This document shows, piece by piece, positions 1 to 5,900 of a DNA stretch of 5,900 nt (position 1 is its first letter; the number at the start of each line of letters is the position of its first letter). This DNA is from Chloroflexota bacterium (GTDB taxonomy: Bacteria > Chloroflexota > Dehalococcoidia > SM23-28-2 > RBG-16-64-32), in assembly GCA_022560365.1 (NCBI GenBank), contig JADFTG010000088.1, positions 1 through 5,900 on the forward strand, given 5' to 3'. A program made the position numbers and the translations under genes. Under the pieces are notes generated by a model. It saw only the letters and a list, made by a program, of their open reading frames with translations, was not told the DNA's origin and did no database searches.

Positions 1-195
1 GGGGTCGCCCGCCAGCCGCCGACCATGCTCGCCGGCGGGCTCAAGCCAGCGAACGTCGGTGAAGCCGTGCGGGACGTCCAGCCGTGGGCCGTCGACGTGT
101 CCTCCGGCGTCGAGACCGACGGCGCGAAGGACCCGGCCAAGATCCGTGCTTTCATCGCCGCCGCCAAGGCTCAGCCAGATGTGCGCTCAGCCTAG
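1..195 (+). CDS. trpF: Phosphoribosylanthranilate isomerase, C-terminal part (5' end outside window)
   Basis: The frame starting at base 1 is open and ends at TAG 193-195, giving the last 64 residues of a protein whose start lies upstream. Two TrpF hallmarks are visible: the segment [10 protein letters not shown] (near residue 10 of the fragment) and, about 20 residues on, AVDVSSGVE. In this (beta/alpha)8-barrel family these form the C-terminal phosphate-binding loops. The tail [10 protein letters not shown] is the usual final helix. The cytoplasmic enzyme converts N-(5-phosphoribosyl)anthranilate to the carboxyphenylamino-deoxyribulose phosphate, the third step of the branch from chorismate to tryptophan. 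The following trpB starts inside this gene (17-bp overlap), which supports co-transcription and translational coupling. Function is inferred from motifs and the trpB neighbour; the N-terminal catalytic cysteine cannot be checked here. Confidence 0.93.
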   Translation, partial: GVARQPPTMLAGGLKPANVGEAVRDVQPWAVDVSSGVETDGAKDPAKIRAFIAAAKAQPDVRSA

Positions 196-1390
196 CGTCG
201 CCCGCCCCGACGAGCGCGGCCGCTTCGGCCCGTACGGCGGCAAGTACATCCCCGAGACGCTGATGGCGGCCGTCGCCGAACTCGAGAACGAGTACCGCGC
301 GGCGCGCGCCGATCCGGCGTTCGAAGAGGAGCTGGCCCACCTCATGCGCCACTACGTGGGCCGGCCAACTCCGCTCTACTTCGCCAGCCGCCTGACGGAG
401 CACCTCGGCGGCGCCAAGATCTACATCAAGCGCGAAGACCTGGCCCACACCGGCGCTCACAAGATCAACAACGCGCTCGGCCAGGGCCTGCTCGTCCGCC
501 GCATGGGCAAGCCGCGCGTCGTCGCCGAGACGGGCGCCGGCCAGCATGGCGTCGCCGCCGCGACCATCTGTGCCAAACTCGGGCTCGAGTGCGTCGTCTA
601 CATGGGCGAAGAGGACATCCGGAGACAGGCGCTCAACGTCTTCCGCATGAAGCTCCTCGGCGCCGAGGTCCGCCCCGTCGCCTCAGGGTCGCGCACGTTA
701 AAGGACGCGATCAACGAAGCGATCCGCGACTGGGTCACCAACGTCGAGAACACACACTACCTCATCGGCTCCGTCGTCGGCCCGCACCCGTACCCGATGA
801 TCGTGCGCGACTTCCAGTCCGTCATCGGTGAGGAGTCCCGCGCCCAGATGCTCGATGCCGAAGGGCGCCTGCCGGACTACGCCGTCGCCTGCGTCGGTGG
901 CGGTTCGAACGCGATCGGACTCTTCCACCCGTTCTTCGCGGACGAAGACGTACGCTTCGTTGGCGTCGAGGCGGCGGGCGAAGGCGTCAACAGCGGCCAC
1001 CACGCAGCGACGCTCGCCGGCGGCCGCCCCGGCGTCCTTCACGGCGCGATGTCGTACCTCCTCCAGGACGACGACGGCCAGGTCATGGAGGCGCACTCGA
1101 TCTCGGCCGGCCTGGATTATCCCGGCGTTGGCCCCGAACACTCCTTCTACAAGGACACGGGCCGCGCAGAGTACGTCTCGGTCACTGATCGCGAAGCCCT
1201 GGAAGGCTTCACGCTCCTCTGCGAGACGGAAGGCATCATCCCGGCGCTGGAGTCCGCGCACGCCGTCTATTACGCTGCGAACCTGGCGAAGACGCTGGAC
1301 GCGGACAAGATCGTCCTCATCAACCTCTCGGGCCGCGGCGACAAGGACATGGACGTGGTGCGCGAGGCGCTGATGGACGGAACAGCCTGA
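179..1390 (+). CDS. trpB: Tryptophan synthase beta chain
   Basis: Complete 403-residue protein, close to the usual 390-410 residues. It makes L-tryptophan from indole and L-serine with pyridoxal phosphate, normally as an alpha2beta2 complex with TrpA. The N-terminus [17 protein letters not shown] is the classic TrpB1 opening. HTGAHKINN carries the PLP-binding lysine (K95), ETGAGQHG holds the catalytic glutamate (E117), GGGSN (240-244) is the PLP-phosphate loop, [10 protein letters not shown] contains the substrate-contact aspartate (D313), and LSGRGDKD closes the protein. All expected active-site residues are intact. The open frame extends upstream to base 59, but ATG 179 is preferred because AAGG at 166-169 lies 9 nt upstream and homologues begin near here. 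The gene overlaps trpF by 17 bp. No trpA follows: the next gene is convergent and ends 22 bp downstream, with no clear terminator hairpin between. Confidence 0.98.
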   Translation: MCAQPSVARPDERGRFGPYGGKYIPETLMAAVAELENEYRAARADPAFEEELAHLMRHYVGRPTPLYFASRLTEHLGGAKIYIKREDLAHTGAHKINNALGQGLLVRRMGKPRVVAETGAGQHGVAAATICAKLGLECVVYMGEEDIRRQALNVFRMKLLGAEVRPVASGSRTLKDAINEAIRDWVTNVENTHYLIGSVVGPHPYPMIVRDFQSVIGEESRAQMLDAEGRLPDYAVACVGGGSNAIGLFHPFFADEDVRFVGVEAAGEGVNSGHHAATLAGGRPGVLHGAMSYLLQDDDGQVMEAHSISAGLDYPGVGPEHSFYKDTGRAEYVSVTDREALEGFTLLCETEGIIPALESAHAVYYAANLAKTLDADKIVLINLSGRGDKDMDVVREALMDGTA

Positions 1391-1412
1391 CGGAACGCGC
1401 AGAGAAAGCTGG

Positions 1413-2447
1413 CTAGAAACCGGTGCGGCTGGCGCCGCCCGGCCCACCGCCACCCCGCAGCCGCGGGTCGCTGATGTCGCGGAAAGAGTCGCCCATCAGG
1501 TTGAAGCCCAGGACGACGAGGCTCAGCGCGAGGCCCGGGAAGAAGACTACCCACCAGATCCCGCGGCCGATCGCGTCGTCGCGGTTGGAGAGGTTGCCCA
1601 TGTCAGAACCCCACGACGGCGTCCCGGCAGGCAGGCCGACCCCGAGAAAGCTAATCGCCGCCTCGGCCAGGATGGCGATCGGCAGGAAGATCGTCCCCAG
1701 CACCACGATCAGCGCCGCCACGTTCGGCAGGACGTGCCGCATCATGATCCGAAAGTCGCTGGCGCCCATCGCCCGTGCCGCCTCGATGTAGACGTTCTCC
1801 TTGAGTGACAGTACGGCGCCACGAATCACGCGCGCCGCACCAACTGCGATCGCGAAGCCGATGGCCAGCGAGATGATGATGATGTCGAGGAAGTTCGGTA
1901 TCCCCAACCACGTTCCCGACGGTAGTGGTGTGTTGTCTTTCAGGAACACGCGGACGGCGGAGTCATCATTGCCGATGACGGCGATGATCGCCAGCAGCAG
2001 GACGATCGCCGGAAAGGCAAGCAGCGCGTCGACGAGCCGCTGGAGTACCGAGTCGACGAAGCCGCCGAAGTAGCCGGAGGCGATCCCCACTGCGCTCCCA
2101 AGCGCCATACCAGACGTAACCGAAATAACCCCGATCAGCATCGCGATGCGGGCGCCGAAGATCGTGCGGCTGAAGACGTCTCCGCCCAGCCGGTCGGTGC
2201 CGAACGGGTGCGACAGGGTGGGCCCCTCTTTGACCGGGCCGATCAGAAGAGCTTCCGGGTCGTACGGCGCGATCGTCAGATACGGGAACTCGGCGAAGAT
2301 GGCGGAGAACGTGACTAGCAGAATGCAGAAGAGTCCGAGCACTCCCAGCGGATGTGCGCGCGCCAGCCGCAGCATCTTTAGCCAGCGCGGTGCGCCGCTC
2401 GGCGGCGTTAGCGGCGAGTCGAGTTCAAGAGCGACTTCCTTCGCCAT
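1413..2447 (-). CDS. Peptide/nickel-type ABC transporter permease, DppC/OppC family
   Basis: 344-residue inner-membrane permease. In order: a cytoplasmic N-terminal tail; a first membrane segment (about 34-52); the family motif HPFGTDRLGGDV (80-91) preceding the core; further membrane segments near 101-124, 141-159, 186-206, 243-270 and 296-317; the EAA loop EAARAMGASDFRIMMRHVLPN-like stretch at 222-241 that docks the ATPase; and a C-terminal DSFRDISDPRLR signature (320-331) followed by a glycine-rich tail. It would pair with the DppB-type permease upstream to form the channel of an importer for peptides or similar solutes; the true substrate is not readable from sequence. A polar stretch at about 159-184 between membrane segments looks longer than usual for DppC and probably accounts for part of the extra length. 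The ATG follows the upstream TAG after only 3 nt with just a weak Shine-Dalgarno, suggesting coupled translation. It is the last gene of the operon. Confidence 0.95.
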   Translation of the reverse strand: MAKEVALELDSPLTPPSGAPRWLKMLRLARAHPLGVLGLFCILLVTFSAIFAEFPYLTIAPYDPEALLIGPVKEGPTLSHPFGTDRLGGDVFSRTIFGARIAMLIGVISVTSGMALGSAVGIASGYFGGFVDSVLQRLVDALLAFPAIVLLLAIIAVIGNDDSAVRVFLKDNTPLPSGTWLGIPNFLDIIIISLAIGFAIAVGAARVIRGAVLSLKENVYIEAARAMGASDFRIMMRHVLPNVAALIVVLGTIFLPIAILAEAAISFLGVGLPAGTPSWGSDMGNLSNRDDAIGRGIWWVVFFPGLALSLVVLGFNLMGDSFRDISDPRLRGGGGPGGASRTGF

Positions 2448-2450
2448 CGC

Positions 2451-3475
2451 CTAGCCGTACCTGATCCTGGGGTCGAGCCAGGCGTAGGCGACGTCCACAA
2501 CCAGATTGATCACCACGAATACCAGGGCGAAGATCAGCACCAGGCTCTGCACGACGAGGAGGTCGCGGCCGATCACGGAGTCCAGCAAGTACCTTCCCAT
2601 GCCGTTGAGCGCAAATATATGCTCGATGAGCACCGCGCCACCAATCAGCGCGCCCACCTGCAGGCCGATGATCGTAAGGACGGGGATCATCGCGTTCTTG
2701 AGCGCGTGCCGCCAGACGACGGTCCGCTCCTTCAGGCCTTTTGACCACGCCGTGCGCACGTAGTCGTTTCGCATCACCTCGAGCATCGACGAGCGCATCA
2801 ATCGCATGATCACAGCGGCGATGCCTAACGAGAGGACGAGAGACGGAAAGAAGAACGTCTCCAGGTTCTGCAGCGGGTCCTCCCATATCTTGACCGCGTT
2901 GCCGGTGCCAAATTAGGTGGTAACCAGCCGAACCAGTTCGACCCAAACGCGATTACAAGGATCGCCAGGTAGAAGTTGGGAACGGATAACCACGCGACGC
3001 TCGTCATTCGCACGACCAGGTCAACCAGCGTGCCGGGCCTGATCGCTGATAAGACGCCCGGTGGTATGCCCAGAACCACCGCGAATATGAGAGACAAGAT
3101 CATCAGCTCGGCCGTCACCGGCAGAGTCCGGGCGAGTCTGTCCGTGACGGACTGTCCGCTATTTAGAAACGACTCCCCGAAGTCACCCTGAAGGACGCCG
3201 GAGAACTTGCCACGCGGTCCGAAGCCGAGGACCTTGCTGTCGCCTTCGTCATCGTCTGGCCAGACGCCAAGCCACTCCCCGTATTGCCGGAGGAAGCTCT
3301 CGTCCAGTCCGTACTCCGCTTCGAGATCGGTCACCAATTCATCGTTGCAGCTAAAGCCGCAGATCAGATGCGCGGCGCTCCCCGGGATGATCCGGAACGT
3401 GGCGTGAGTCATGAAGCTCACGAGAAGCATGATCGGGATCAGCAGCAGAAGCCGCCGGATGATGTAGTCGCGCAT
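2451..3475 (-). pseudogene. Peptide/nickel-type ABC transporter permease, DppB/OppB family, interrupted by a one-base frameshift
   Basis: Two frames together make one DppB-type permease. The first frame (3475 down to about 2913) gives 188 residues: MRDYIIRRLLLLIP, a first membrane segment (8-28), a periplasmic region with GLDESFLRQYGEWL, GDFGESF, then membrane segments near 119-143 and 150-178, ending FGWLPPN. It then reads nonsense to TAG at 2827-2825. The next frame (2912 to the TAG at 2451) continues the family pattern exactly: FGTGNAVKIWEDPLQNLE, FFPSLVLSLG, the EAA loop at about 240-261 (YVRTAWSKGLKER and onward), and the terminal AWLDPRIRYG. Adding one T to the TTT at 2912-2910 restores 341 residues, a normal DppB length. 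No slippery heptamer is evident, so a sequencing or assembly error or a real inactivating mutation is likelier than programmed frameshifting. The start follows the binding-protein stop by 22 nt with a poor, very close AAAGG. Cysteines 39 and 43 and an acidic stretch at 74-79 are unusual details of the periplasmic region. Confidence 0.88.
2910..2915 (-). other. Frameshift site in the DppB-type permease gene
   Basis: On the minus strand the bases read CCACC TAATTT GGCACC. The upstream frame reads Pro-Pro-Asn then leaves the family pattern. The downstream frame has TAA at 2915-2913, then opens with TTT GGC and matches the family. The break is therefore confined to a few bases, and a missing T in the TTT run gives Pro-Pro-Asn-Phe-Gly without further change. 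This is equivalent to a -1 shift, but codons CCT AAT TTG do not form an X XXY YYZ slippery sequence. Confidence 0.85.
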
Positions 3476-3497
3476 GGCCTTTGTGGGCGCCGCCGGC

Positions 3498-5222
3498 CTA
3501 GGTCAACTCCGTCCAGATATCGACGCCGAACGGGGTGGAATCCTGGGGTATATCGTCGCCAGCCGAGAACCCGAACGTCGCGAACGGGAAGTGCACGTAC
3601 GCCTGGTTAGCGGAGTACTGGTAGCCGCCGGTAGTCGTCAGCTGGGGCCCGTGCTCTTCCAGAATCAGCTCCTGTGCCTCGGTGATGATCGCCTGACGCG
3701 CTTCGACGTCGAACTCCGCCGACTGAGCGTCGATCAGCTTGTCGAGGGTGGGGTTCGAGTAACCCGTCCAGTTGCCGGAACCCGTCACGCCCAGCGAGTG
3801 GTAGAAGGAGAGCGGGCGGTCCGGCTCGTCGTAGGGGAGGTTGGGGAAGAACGTCATGTCAAAGTTGCCGGGCAGCAGGACCGACCCGATGTACGCGCCC
3901 AACTCGACCTCGTCGATCTGGACGTTGACGTTGATATCCTTCCAGCTGTCCACGATGATCCTCGCGATGTCGTTGATAAAGTTGACGCCCGGCAGCCGCG
4001 GCGTCTTAAGAAGCACGTCCCCGAAACCGTCGGCATAGCCAGCGGCCTCCATCAACTGCTTGGCCTTTGCCACGTCGCGCTTGTAGAACGAGCGCAGCTG
4101 CTCCTGGGGCAGCGACCACTTGACCTGCGGCCACTGGATCGGGCCGCCGTACTGACCCTCACCCGACTGCGCCAGTTCGATGATCCGATCGCGATTGATT
4201 GAAATGTTGAGCGCTTCGCGAACGCGGATGTCGTCGAACGGATCCCGTCGCACGTTGAGATGGACGACCGGGTAGAAGAGGCTCGGCGCTCTGTTCACGG
4301 AGATCGCTGGATCGGCATCGAACCGGTCAAAGTCCTCCTTGACCAGGATCGCGCCGCTGACGTCGTGCTGGCCGTTCTTGAACGCCGCCAGCAGCGACGC
4401 GTTGTCTGTGATGACAACGTAGGTGATCCCATCGAGGAACGGTCGGTCCGGAATAAAGAAGTCGGGGTTACGCTTGAGCACGATCCGCTCGTTGCCGACG
4501 AACTCCTCCAGCATGAAGGGCCCGCTGCCGAAGGCGTTCTGGCCCAACTGCAGACGAGGTGCGTCGTCGACCACACCCGGCGACATTATTGCGTACGTGG
4601 CGTTTGCCATTTCGCGCACGGCTGGGACGAACGGCTCGGCCATGTTGAAGCTGAACGTGTGCTTGTCCGGCGTCTGCAAAGCGGGGCGAAGCATATTCGG
4701 GTCGGTGCTGCCAGCGATCTTCCGCGGGAAGCGCTTATCTATCGCTGTGAGCGACGTGCCCCGGCGAATGAAGCTCTCCTTGCAGGCCTCGGAGTCGATG
4801 TCTTCGCCGTCGAACTCGCCTCCTGCCGGGGCGTTCCTCACGCCCTCCCTGAGCGTGAAGATGAAGTTCGTCACCTCCGGCATCTCCAGCGCCGTCGCCA
4901 GGTTGTTGAAGATCATAACTTCGGCGCCCGGCGCCCAACTGTAGAGGCTGCTATAGAGTAGCGTAGTGATGTCGAGTCCGGTAAGGTCGACGTGCGGGTC
5001 AATGCCGCCGACTGAGACCGGGCGGCCCCAGGTGATGCTGCCGCCGGGGCCGGGCGTCGCATTCGGGTTAGACGTGATGTTCGGGCCGCCACCGGTGCCC
5101 CCGTTGCAGCCGACTATGAGCGCCGCCGCCCCACCCAGCGCCGTCGTGGCGCCAGCGCCGAGAAGTGCCCGCCGGCTCATTCGCTTGCGAGACAACCTCT
5201 GCCAGTAGTTAGGTTCTGTCAT
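3498..5222 (-). CDS. Peptide/nickel-type ABC transporter substrate-binding lipoprotein (SBP_bac_5 family)
   Basis: 574-residue extracytoplasmic solute receptor, first gene of the importer operon. The N-terminus carries a twin-arginine signal (SRRALLG, R17-R18), a hydrophobic stretch to about residue 37, and a lipobox-like LIVGC with Cys39 as likely lipid-anchored first residue, then a Gly/Asn/Pro-rich linker to about 62. The mature part shows family 5 hallmarks: GSGPFMLEEF (232-241) followed by VLKRNPDFF (248-256), the segment VREALNISINRDRII (334-348), and GYSNPTLDKLID (487-498). The length is typical for Dpp/Opp/nickel-type receptors. It would deliver solute to the two downstream permeases; the ligand could be a peptide, but the family also binds other solutes. 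The frame is open to 5351, but ATG 5222 is chosen: a strong GGGAGGGAG lies 8 nt upstream, and the earliest in-frame ATG would precede the predicted promoter. Confidence 0.95.
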   Translation of the reverse strand: MTEPNYWQRLSRKRMSRRALLGAGATTALGGAAALIVGCNGGTGGGPNITSNPNATPGPGGSITWGRPVSVGGIDPHVDLTGLDITTLLYSSLYSWAPGAEVMIFNNLATALEMPEVTNFIFTLREGVRNAPAGGEFDGEDIDSEACKESFIRRGTSLTAIDKRFPRKIAGSTDPNMLRPALQTPDKHTFSFNMAEPFVPAVREMANATYAIMSPGVVDDAPRLQLGQNAFGSGPFMLEEFVGNERIVLKRNPDFFIPDRPFLDGITYVVITDNASLLAAFKNGQHDVSGAILVKEDFDRFDADPAISVNRAPSLFYPVVHLNVRRDPFDDIRVREALNISINRDRIIELAQSGEGQYGGPIQWPQVKWSLPQEQLRSFYKRDVAKAKQLMEAAGYADGFGDVLLKTPRLPGVNFINDIARIIVDSWKDINVNVQIDEVELGAYIGSVLLPGNFDMTFFPNLPYDEPDRPLSFYHSLGVTGSGNWTGYSNPTLDKLIDAQSAEFDVEARQAIITEAQELILEEHGPQLTTTGGYQYSANQAYVHFPFATFGFSAGDDIPQDSTPFGVDIWTELT

Positions 5223-5230
5223 TCGATCTG

Positions 5231-5239
5231 CTCCCTCCC
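5231..5239 (-). promoter_or_regulatory. Ribosome binding site of the substrate-binding protein
   Basis: The minus strand reads GGGAGGGAG, a strong Shine-Dalgarno match, ending 8 nt before the ATG at 5222. It decides the start in favour of the Met that gives a compact signal peptide. The in-frame ATG 14 codons later (5180) has no comparable site. Confidence 0.8.
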
Positions 5240-5294
5240 AAGGGGCACCCTCCGCACATGCAAAGACAACCGCCTTCTGGTTAGCGGTACGTAA

Positions 5295-5324
5295 CTTATA
5301 CGCAGTGGCGATGTACCTTGTCAA
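5295..5324 (-). promoter_or_regulatory. Sigma-70-type promoter of the transport operon
   Basis: On the minus strand a perfect -35 box TTGACA (5324-5319) is followed after 18 bp by TATAAG (5300-5295), a 5/6 match to the -10 consensus. The predicted transcript would start near 5288, leaving a leader of about 65 nt before the ATG at 5222. I saw no clear riboswitch or attenuator fold in that leader. Placement directly upstream of the operon's first gene supports the call; the start site itself is inferred. Confidence 0.72.
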
Positions 5325-5377
5325 CGGGCATTCTAGCAACCGCTTAGTCACCTGGCTAGATCGCTAATCCATCGGCA

Positions 5378-5387
5378 CCTGCGCAGG
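5378..5387. repeat. Short perfect palindrome in the divergent intergenic region, possible operator
   Basis: CCTGCGCAGG is a perfect 10-bp inverted repeat about 54 bp upstream of the transport operon's -35 box and 59 bp before the protease start. Such a location suits a regulator site serving either gene, but 10-bp palindromes arise often by chance in GC-rich DNA and no second copy was seen in this intergenic region. The rest of 5325-5446 holds no ORF or convincing plus-strand promoter that I could identify. Confidence 0.2.
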
Positions 5388-5446
5388 CTGGAAAGCGTTT
5401 ATCCTATTTGACGGACAGAACGCAAGGGAAGGCATTAGGACTCGTA

Positions 5447-5900
5447 ATGGACGCACTCAAGATCGGCCGCATCTTCGGCATCGACATCCGGATCCACTGG
5501 AGCTGGCTCGCCATCTTCTTTCTTCTGCTGTGGTGGCTCGCCGAGGGCTTCTATGACGACGTCTCCGCCTATTCCCACTGGTCAGCGGCCGAGCGCTGGC
5601 TCGCCTCCGGGATCACAACAACCCTCTTCTTCGTCTCGATCCTGCTGCACGAGCTGTCGCACTCGCTGGTGGCCCGGCGGCTCGGCCTGCCGGTGCACAG
5701 CATCACGCTATTCATCTTCGGTGGCGTCTCGTCGCTGACACAGGAACCAGACAGCCCGGGCCAGGAGTTCAAGATGGCGATCGTCGGCCCGCTCATGAGC
5801 TTCGCGCTGGGCATCATCGCCGCGGGTATCGCCGCTGGCCTCTGGGCTAACGGCCTGGACGACACAGTTCCGGGCGCGGTCGCCGCCTACCTTGCATTCA
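5447..5900 (+). CDS. Site-2 protease family (M50) membrane zinc metalloprotease, N-terminal part (3' end outside window)
   Basis: The first 151 residues of a protein running off the window. It begins MDALKIGRIFGIDIRIHWSW, the standard opening of short bacterial M50 proteases, followed by a membrane segment (about 17-32). A second membrane segment leads into HELSH (68-72), the HExxH motif whose two histidines bind zinc and whose glutamate (E69) is catalytic. The next conserved block FIFGGVSSLTQEP (89-101), then EFKMAIVGPLMSF (107-119) and a membrane segment to about 133, also match the family. These enzymes cleave membrane-spanning substrates within the bilayer, for example anti-sigma factors. 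The third zinc ligand, expected in a later LDGGR-like motif, and any C-terminal CBS domains lie beyond the edge. AGGA (5437-5440), 6 nt before the ATG, is the likely ribosome binding site. The gene diverges from the transport operon, and no functional link is evident. Confidence 0.93.
   Translation, partial: MDALKIGRIFGIDIRIHWSWLAIFFLLLWWLAEGFYDDVSAYSHWSAAERWLASGITTTLFFVSILLHELSHSLVARRLGLPVHSITLFIFGGVSSLTQEPDSPGQEFKMAIVGPLMSFALGIIAAGIAAGLWANGLDDTVPGAVAAYLAF

Noticed and set aside
1391..1412. Possible bidirectional terminator between convergent trpB and the permease gene
   Set aside because: Only a four-base CAGC/GCTG pairing is present and there is no T-run on either strand.
698..1453. 251-codon open frame on the minus strand opposite trpB
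   Set aside because: It lies antisense to an intact trpB with all active-site motifs; its translation is rich in Arg, Val and Ala without family pattern. Long antisense frames are expected in GC-rich codon usage.
2425..2946. 173-codon minus-strand frame overlapping the permease frameshift
   Set aside because: It is in the third frame and translates to low-complexity Arg/Gly/Ala-rich sequence, unlike the family-like residues in the two frames that make the permease.
3476..3498. GGCC...GGCC inverted repeat between the receptor stop and the DppB start, possibly hiding the dppB start site
   Set aside because: Only four base pairs around a 15-nt loop in a GC-rich spacer; too weak to call a regulatory hairpin.
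3474..4961. Two long plus-strand open frames (3474-4202 and 4260-4961) opposite the substrate-binding protein
   Set aside because: Both are mirror frames of the receptor gene, with Arg/Val/Asp-rich composition and no recognisable domain or ribosome binding site.
5223..5351. N-terminal extension of the substrate-binding protein to 5351
   Set aside because: The extra 43 codons would span the predicted promoter and the ribosome binding site, and would place the signal peptide far from the N-terminus.

Overview
The window is GC-rich bacterial chromosomal DNA carrying five protein-coding loci and no RNA genes, insertion sequences or CRISPR repeats that I can see. The style of the proteins (a peptide-type ABC solute-binding lipoprotein with a Tat-like signal, two Dpp/Opp permeases, a membrane zinc protease of the short N-terminus type) is compatible with a Chloroflexota lineage such as Dehalococcoidia or Thermomicrobia. 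That placement is an impression from protein style, not something the sequence proves.

Layout. Bases 1-1390 (+) hold the end of a tryptophan-biosynthesis block: the C-terminus of trpF (1-195) overlapping a complete trpB (179-1390). Only 22 bp later a convergent three-gene transport operon ends. It is read on the minus strand from 5222 down to 1413: solute-binding lipoprotein (5222-3498), DppB-type permease (3475-2451, broken by a one-base frameshift near 2912), and DppC-type permease (2447-1413). Divergent from this operon, at 5447 (+), a site-2-type M50 metalloprotease begins and runs off the window edge. The 224-bp divergent intergenic region (5223-5446) contains a near-consensus sigma-70-type promoter for the transport operon (TTGACA, 18-bp spacer, TATAAG).

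How the genes work together. TrpF and TrpB act in the same pathway (isomerisation of phosphoribosylanthranilate; condensation of indole with serine) and are translationally linked by overlap. trpA, which encodes TrpB's obligate partner, is not the next gene. The binding protein plus two permeases form the substrate-capture and membrane-channel parts of a peptide/nickel-type ABC importer. No ATPase gene is present in the operon, so energising subunits must come from elsewhere. The M50 protease is probably a separate transcription unit.

I did not find a convincing novel system. The points most worth a second look are the localized frameshift in the DppB gene, the importer operon without ATPases, and the trp block without trpA.
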